Notes under the pieces: generated by a model
Database searches by the model: none
What the model saw: the letters and a program-made list of their open reading frames with translations, nothing else
What the model was told of the DNA's origin: nothing
Shown here: in pieces, positions 6,684 through 10,353 of the stretch
Layout of the letters: every line of letters starts with the position of its first letter
Position numbering within the stretch: position 1 is the stretch's first letter
Program-made: the position numbers and the translations under genes
Assembly: GCA_902462475.1 (NCBI GenBank)
Contig: CABQCB010000044.1
Span: 1 to 10,353, forward strand
Source: an uncultured Oscillibacter sp.
GTDB taxonomy: Bacteria > Bacillota_A > Clostridia > Oscillospirales > Oscillospiraceae
Direction of reading: 5' to 3'
DNA: 10,353 nucleotides

Positions 6684-6718
6684 AAAAAGCCGCCGCCGGA
6701 ATTTTCCGGCGGCGGCTT
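6684..6718 (-). terminator. Rho-independent terminator of the alcohol dehydrogenase gene
   Basis: A perfect 15-bp GC-rich stem (6687-6701 with 6704-6718) closes on a very short loop. On the minus strand it is followed by five Ts (6688-6684). It starts 4 bases after the dehydrogenase stop codon and separates that gene from the nucleoside operon on the same strand, so the two are independent units. Confidence 0.93.
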
Positions 6719-6722
6719 GGGA

Positions 6723-7886
6723 TCAAAGGCTCATGCGCAGGATATTCAGGATGTCCTCCTGGCTCAGGGGGACGAAGGTGCGGTCAAAGGCGGGGGTGCG
6801 GGCCTTCTTGGCCATGAGCTCCAGGTGCTCTTCGCCGATGCCCACCTCGCGGAGCGTGGCGGGCAGGCCCAGAGAGGTGAAGAACGCCCGGGTCTTGGCG
6901 ATGGCCTCCTCGGCCCGCTGCTGGGCCGGCAAGGAAGCGTCCAGGCCCCACACGTTGGTGCCGTACCGGGCGAAGCGGCCCACGGTGCGCGCATTGAGCA
7001 CATAGCGCATCCAGTTGGGGGTCAGGATGGCCAGGCCCACGCCGTGGGTGATGTCGTAGAAGGCGGAGAGCTCGTGCTCGATCTTGTGGACGCTCCAGGC
7101 CACGGGCTTGCCCATGTCCAAAAAGCCGTTGATGGCCCAGGGGGCGCACCACATGAGGTTGGCCCGGGCCTCGTAGTCGTTGGGGTCGGCGATGGCCCTG
7201 GGGCCGTAGTGGATGCAGGCCCGGAGGATGTCCTCGGCCAGGCTGTCGGCCAGGAAAGAGGTCTCGATGGGGCTGAAGTAGTTTTCAAAGGTGTGGGACA
7301 TGATGTCCGCAGTGCCCGCGGCGGTCTGGGAGGCGGGCAGGGAGCAGGTGTAGGTGGGGTCCAGGATGGACACGGCGGGCAGGCAGCAGGCAGCTGCGAA
7401 GTCCAGCTTTTCCTGGGTGTCCGGGTTGGAGATGACGGCCACGGAGTCCATCTCGGAGCCGGTGGCGGCCATGGTCAGCACGGTGAAAATGGGCAGGGCC
7501 CGCTCCGGCTTGGCCTTGCCGCTGGGGAAGTCCCAGGGGTCGCCGTCGTAGCAGGCGCCGGCGGCAATGGCCTTGGCGCAGTCGATGACGCTGCCGCCGC
7601 CCAGAGCCAGCACGCCGTCCAGCTTGTGCTCCCGGCAGAGGGCCACGCCCTGGCGGACGGTGGCGATGCGGGGGTTGGGCTCCACGCCGCCCAGCTCCGT
7701 CCAGAAGAGGTTCTGGGACTTGAGCTGCTCCACGGCGCCGTCGTACACGCCGTTGCGGCGGATGCTGCCTCCGCCGTAAACCATCAGCACGCGGGTAGCG
7801 CGGCGGGCCATCTCGGAGCCCAGCTTTTGGATCTGTCCTTGTCCGAAGTGGACCACGGTGGGGATGGAGAAAGTGAAATTCTGCAT
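6723..7886 (-). CDS. Iron-containing alcohol dehydrogenase, YqhD/butanol dehydrogenase-like
   Basis: This 387-residue group III alcohol dehydrogenase matches E. coli YqhD in length and order of motifs. Such enzymes are cytoplasmic and usually reduce a range of aldehydes to alcohols with NAD(P)H. The N-terminal Rossmann-like part has YGGGS (37-41), a cofactor loop in YqhD, and GGGSVIDCAK (96-105). The metal ligands of the family are all present: D194 and H198 in ADIMSH, H267, and H281 in DITHG, at the same numbers as in YqhD. ATGSE (141-145) is also conserved. The start at 7886 fits the family N-terminus. A weak GGAAAGG lies about 11 bases upstream, farther than ideal. The gene stands alone, with its own promoter and terminator, divergent from the DeoR-type regulator that is its most likely controller. 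Its true substrate cannot be read from sequence; acetaldehyde or another short aldehyde is a guess. Confidence 0.95.
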   Translation of the reverse strand: MQNFTFSIPTVVHFGQGQIQKLGSEMARRATRVLMVYGGGSIRRNGVYDGAVEQLKSQNLFWTELGGVEPNPRIATVRQGVALCREHKLDGVLALGGGSVIDCAKAIAAGACYDGDPWDFPSGKAKPERALPIFTVLTMAATGSEMDSVAVISNPDTQEKLDFAAACCLPAVSILDPTYTCSLPASQTAAGTADIMSHTFENYFSPIETSFLADSLAEDILRACIHYGPRAIADPNDYEARANLMWCAPWAINGFLDMGKPVAWSVHKIEHELSAFYDITHGVGLAILTPNWMRYVLNARTVGRFARYGTNVWGLDASLPAQQRAEEAIAKTRAFFTSLGLPATLREVGIGEEHLELMAKKARTPAFDRTFVPLSQEDILNILRMSL

Positions 7887-7964
7887 GGCGCACCAGACCT
7901 TTCCGTATCATTTTATAATAAAGTGTATCCGTGCCCGCCCCGGCGGGACAGGCGGTTTGCGAAA

Positions 7965-7993
7965 ATGGTATCACACAAATCAACAACAGTCAA
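7965..7993 (-). promoter_or_regulatory. Promoter of the alcohol dehydrogenase gene
   Basis: On the minus strand, TTGACT (7993-7988, 5 of 6) and TACCAT (7970-7965, 4 of 6) are separated by 17 bases, and TG one base before the -10 gives an extended -10. The predicted leader is about 70 bases long and contains a small GC hairpin (7934-7947). The weak -10 suggests a regulated promoter. The -35 carries one of two TCAAC direct repeats set exactly 10 bases apart (7980 and 7990), so a protein bound on that face would block or contact RNA polymerase. Confidence 0.6.
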
Positions 7994-8001
7994 CATGCAC
8001 G

Positions 8002-8016
8002 CTGGAAAAAAACCAG
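8002..8016. promoter_or_regulatory. Candidate operator between the divergent promoters
   Basis: CTGG, seven As and CCAG form a 15-base inverted repeat placed between the -35 boxes of the adh promoter (ends 7993) and the deoR promoter (starts 8027). The position suits a regulator controlling both directions. The half-sites are only 4 bases, so chance is possible. No published DeoR operator is claimed to match. Confidence 0.35.
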
Positions 8017-8026
8017 GCGATATCCA

Positions 8027-8055
8027 TTGACGCGGCGGGGGAAATATGCCATAAT
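8027..8055 (+). promoter_or_regulatory. Promoter of the DeoR-family regulator gene
   Basis: TTGACG (8027-8032, 5 of 6) and CATAAT (8050-8055, 5 of 6) are separated by 17 bases, with TG one base before the -10 (extended -10). The start should be near 8062, giving a long untranslated leader of about 145 bases to the chosen start codon at 8208, or about 60 bases if the alternative ATG at 8121 is used. Confidence 0.65.
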
Positions 8056-8207
8056 GGTCGAAAATGCGCGGAAATCACCGGGATATCTCTCGCCGGAGGC
8101 AGCGCTTCCGGGAGACGGAAATGCTGAAAAACGCAGAGAGTGATTGCATGGCCCCGGAAGTGCAACGAAAAAAACGGCGTTTGCCGGAATTTGGGAGGGC
8201 GGCAGTC

Positions 8208-9005
8208 ATGATGACAGCCCAGAGACGCAGCGAACTGAAAAAATATATGCTGGAGCACAAGAGCGCCTCCGTGCTGGAGATGGCCCGCCGGTTCTCTGTC
8301 AGCGGCCAGACCATCCGGCGGGACTTTGAGGTGCTGGAGAACGAGGGCTTTTTGCTGCGCTCCTACGGCGGGGCCATGGTGAAGGACCGCAAGGCGGTCA
8401 CGGAGACCAACCAGGTGAAAAGCGCCCTGTTTGTGGATGAAAAGCGGGCCATCTGCCGCCTGGCCGCCACGCGTATCTACCCCAACGACTGCATTTTCAT
8501 CGACCACTCCACCACCGCCCTGGCCCTGTGCCCGGAGATCCGGCGCATGCCGCTGACGGTGCTCACCAACTCCTACCGGGTGGTGGGCCAGCTGGCGGGC
8601 TGCGCCAACATCAAGGTCATCTCCACCGGCGGCGTGTTCCATGACCGGCAGGAGGGCTTTTTCGGCCTGGAGACCGTGCGGTATCTGGAGCAGCACTGTG
8701 TGGACAAGGCGTTTTTGTCCTGCCGGTCCGTGGATTTCCAGCGGGGCGTCAGCGACTCCGACGAGCTGACGGCCAACGTGCGCCAGACGGTCATCGAAAA
8801 CGCCGACAGCGTGTATCTGCTGGCGGACCATACCAAGTTCGGCAAGACGGGCTTCATCACCGTCTGCCCTCTGGAGCGGCTCACCGCCGTCATCACCGAT
8901 CATCCCATGGACGAGCGGTGGCGGCGGCTGCTGGCGGAAAAGCAGGTGGAGCTGCTGGAGGCCGGCGCGGAGGACGCTCCCCTGCCGGAGGAGGAAGAGG
9001 AATAA
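8208..9005 (+). CDS. DeoR-family transcriptional regulator
   Basis: The protein has 265 residues, close to the family norm of about 250. The N-terminal winged helix-turn-helix is clear: ASVLEMARRFSVSGQTIRRDFEVLENEG (20-47), then the wing RSYGGA (51-56). The C-terminal DeoRC domain, which senses phosphorylated sugars or related metabolites in this family, shows FIDHSTT (97-103; usual form D-x-G/S-T-T), LTNS (119-122), STGG (139-142) and LLADHTKFGK (204-213). It ends in an acidic tail of five Glu. The start at 8208 has GGGAGGG 8 bases upstream, and ATG follows directly at 8211. A longer form from ATG 8121 (GGGAG 6 bases upstream) would add 29 mostly basic residues before the normal DeoR N-terminus and is less likely. 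The gene diverges from the dehydrogenase gene, suggesting control of that gene and itself. Control of the nearby nucleoside operon is possible but unproven. Confidence 0.92.
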   Translation: MMTAQRRSELKKYMLEHKSASVLEMARRFSVSGQTIRRDFEVLENEGFLLRSYGGAMVKDRKAVTETNQVKSALFVDEKRAICRLAATRIYPNDCIFIDHSTTALALCPEIRRMPLTVLTNSYRVVGQLAGCANIKVISTGGVFHDRQEGFFGLETVRYLEQHCVDKAFLSCRSVDFQRGVSDSDELTANVRQTVIENADSVYLLADHTKFGKTGFITVCPLERLTAVITDHPMDERWRRLLAEKQVELLEAGAEDAPLPEEEEE

Positions 9006-9036
9006 AAAAACGCGCGCCATCAGGCGCGCGTTTTTT
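9005..9036. terminator. Bidirectional terminator between the regulator and deaminase genes
   Basis: A perfect 14-bp stem (9005-9018 with 9023-9036), CGCGCGCC in its core and A6/T6 at its base, has an ATCA loop. The right arm gives a T tract for the plus strand and the left arm one for the minus strand. It therefore serves both the regulator (stop at 9003-9005, touching the stem) and the convergent deaminase gene (stop at 9050). Confidence 0.94.
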
Positions 9037-9049
9037 ATTCCTGCGGGTT

Positions 9050-10351
9050 TCAGCGGTACAGGCGCTCTACACACTTGCGGGCCTCACTGAGGATCCTGTC
9101 GGCGTCCAGCGTCAAAAACTCGCCGTTTTCATAGAGGATGCGGCCGTCCACCATGGTCATGGCCACGTCCGCGCCCTGGGCGGAGTACACCATCAGGGCC
9201 AGGGGGTCCAGGTTGGGGTACAGGTGGGGGCGGGAGAGGTCGATGGCGATCACGTCCGCCTTCTTGCCCACGGCCAGCTCGCCGGTGTCGCCGCGGCCCT
9301 GGAGCCGGGCGCCGTTGCGGGTGGCCATGTTCAGGATCTGGGTGGGCTTCATGACGGTGGGGTCCTGGGTATAGCCATTGTGGAGCACAGCGGCCAGGTG
9401 CATCTCCTCCATCATGTTGAGGTTGTTGTTGCTGGCGGCGCCGTCGGTGCCCAGCGCCACGTTCAGCCCCAGGTCCAGCATGTGGGGGATGGGGGCGAAG
9501 CCGCTGCCCAGCTTCATGTTGCTGGTGGGGTTGTGGACCACGCTGACGCCCCGGGCCTTCATGAGGGCCATGTCCTCCTCCGTGACCCACACGCAGTGGG
9601 CGGCGAAGGTGGGGGAGGCGAAGGTACCCAGATCGTCGAACCACTGGGCCGGAGTCTTGCCGTACTTGGCCACGCACTCGTCGTGCTCCTTCTTCGTCTC
9701 GGACAGGTGGATGTGCATCCGGCCGCCCAGGGCCTTGCAGTCGGCGCTGTACGCTTCCACGATGTGGGGGAAGTTGGTGTACTCGGCGTGGATGGCAAAG
9801 TCGATGAGGATGCGGCCGTTCTCGGCGCCGTTGTAGGTCTTGTAGAGCTGGATGGACTCCCTGGCCCGGACGTTTTCCGCGTAGGTCTCCGCGGCGTTGA
9901 AGCACTGGTTGGGCCGGCAGAGGTTTGCCTTGATGCCGGCCTGCCGGGCGTTTTCCACGGCGGTGTCCGCGTGGAAGTACATGTCGGAATAGCTGGTGGT
10001 GCCGGTGGAGATCATCTCCAGCAGGGCCAGGGCGTTGCCCACCCGGATGTCCTCGGCGGTGAACTGGTCCTCGATGGGCATCATCTTGTCAAAGAGCCAT
10101 TCCTGGAGGGGCAGGTCGCTGCCCACGCCCCGCAGCAGCGTCATGGGGGTGTGGCCGTGGCAGTTGATAAGGCCCGGGCAAAGGAGCTTGCCGCTCATGT
10201 CCTTTTCCTGGTCGTAGGGCGTCTTGGGCGCCTCGTCGGCCAGGTAGTCGATGGTGTCGCCGTCGATACCCAGGTATCCGTTTTGGATCCAGCGGTAGCC
10301 GTCGGCACCGTCGGAGGCAAGGATATCGCAGTTTTTCAAAAGCAGCTTCAA
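9050..10351 (-). CDS. mtaD: 5-Methylthioadenosine/S-adenosylhomocysteine deaminase (amidohydrolase), start at window edge
   Basis: The visible 433 residues are essentially full length for MtaD-type enzymes. These are cytoplasmic metal-dependent amidohydrolases that remove the 6-amino group of MTA, SAH or adenosine to give the inosine form. The TIM-barrel metal site is complete: H65-x-H67 in LINCHGHTPMTLLRG, H215 and E218 in HIHLSE, H252 in AAHCVW, and D303 in LGTDGAASNNNLN. H188 lies where Thermotoga TM0936 has its substrate-binding His, and the spacing to H215 agrees. The small N-terminal and C-terminal beta-domain segments are present. Translation was read from TTG at 10351. Its ribosome site would fall outside the window, so the real start may be this TTG or a codon beyond the edge. 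Other members of the subfamily deaminate guanine or chlorinated triazines, so MTA/SAH specificity rests on similarity alone. Confidence 0.88.
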   Translation of the reverse strand: MKLLLKNCDILASDGADGYRWIQNGYLGIDGDTIDYLADEAPKTPYDQEKDMSGKLLCPGLINCHGHTPMTLLRGVGSDLPLQEWLFDKMMPIEDQFTAEDIRVGNALALLEMISTGTTSYSDMYFHADTAVENARQAGIKANLCRPNQCFNAAETYAENVRARESIQLYKTYNGAENGRILIDFAIHAEYTNFPHIVEAYSADCKALGGRMHIHLSETKKEHDECVAKYGKTPAQWFDDLGTFASPTFAAHCVWVTEEDMALMKARGVSVVHNPTSNMKLGSGFAPIPHMLDLGLNVALGTDGAASNNNLNMMEEMHLAAVLHNGYTQDPTVMKPTQILNMATRNGARLQGRGDTGELAVGKKADVIAIDLSRPHLYPNLDPLALMVYSAQGADVAMTMVDGRILYENGEFLTLDADRILSEARKCVERLYR

Positions 10352-10353
10352 AA

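Noticed and set aside
8168..8186. Small minus-strand terminator-like hairpin (CGGC/GCCG with seven Ts) in the DeoR leader
   Set aside because: The stem is only four pairs, and no minus-strand gene ends there.
1..10353. CRISPR array, insertion sequence, phage, toxin-antitoxin, tRNA or rRNA genes
   Set aside because: No repeat-spacer pattern, transposase or integrase motif, terminal repeats or structural RNA were seen in any gap. Every gap over 100 bases is accounted for by promoters, leaders and terminators.

Overview
The window is a chromosomal segment of a high-GC, low-repeat Firmicute. Strong GGAGG ribosome binding sites, hairpin-plus-T-run terminators, a Bacillus/Clostridia-style NupNOPQ nucleoside ABC transporter and YqhD-type iron alcohol dehydrogenase together suggest a gut Clostridia lineage such as Oscillospiraceae. 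That placement is an inference from style and was not checked by search. No mobile element, phage gene, CRISPR array, tRNA or rRNA was seen. The genes look like ordinary metabolic chromosome genes.

Layout from left to right: (1) the last 220 codons of isoleucyl-tRNA synthetase (ileS, +) with its own terminator. (2) Facing it, a five-gene minus-strand nucleoside operon, read from about 6502 down to 814: BMP-family lipoprotein receptor, two-domain ATPase, two permeases and an NP-I family nucleoside phosphorylase. It starts from a perfect-consensus sigma-A promoter and has a possible attenuator in its leader. An internal terminator lies between the receptor gene and the ATPase gene, and the operon ends in a strong terminator. 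(3) A monocistronic iron-dependent alcohol dehydrogenase (-) with its own promoter and terminator. (4) A divergent DeoR-family regulator (+), with back-to-back promoters and a short inverted repeat between them. (5) A 5-methylthioadenosine/S-adenosylhomocysteine deaminase-type amidohydrolase (-), convergent with the regulator across a shared bidirectional terminator and reaching the right edge.

The genes read as a nucleoside uptake and salvage neighbourhood. The lipoprotein captures nucleosides and the ABC transporter imports them. The phosphorylase splits them into base and (deoxy)ribose-1-phosphate, and the deaminase converts adenosine-type nucleosides to inosine-type ones. A DeoR-family regulator, a class that usually senses phosphorylated sugars, may control the dehydrogenase and perhaps more. 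The dehydrogenase could dispose of an aldehyde, for instance acetaldehyde from deoxyribose-5-phosphate, but no deoC or deoB lies in the window, so this link is speculative.

I see no clearly new system. The least explained parts are regulatory: the attenuator-like leader of the nucleoside operon, the internal terminator spanned by a 40-codon ORF that ends on the ATPase start codon, the altered substrate motif of the phosphorylase, and the divergent adh/deoR control region.
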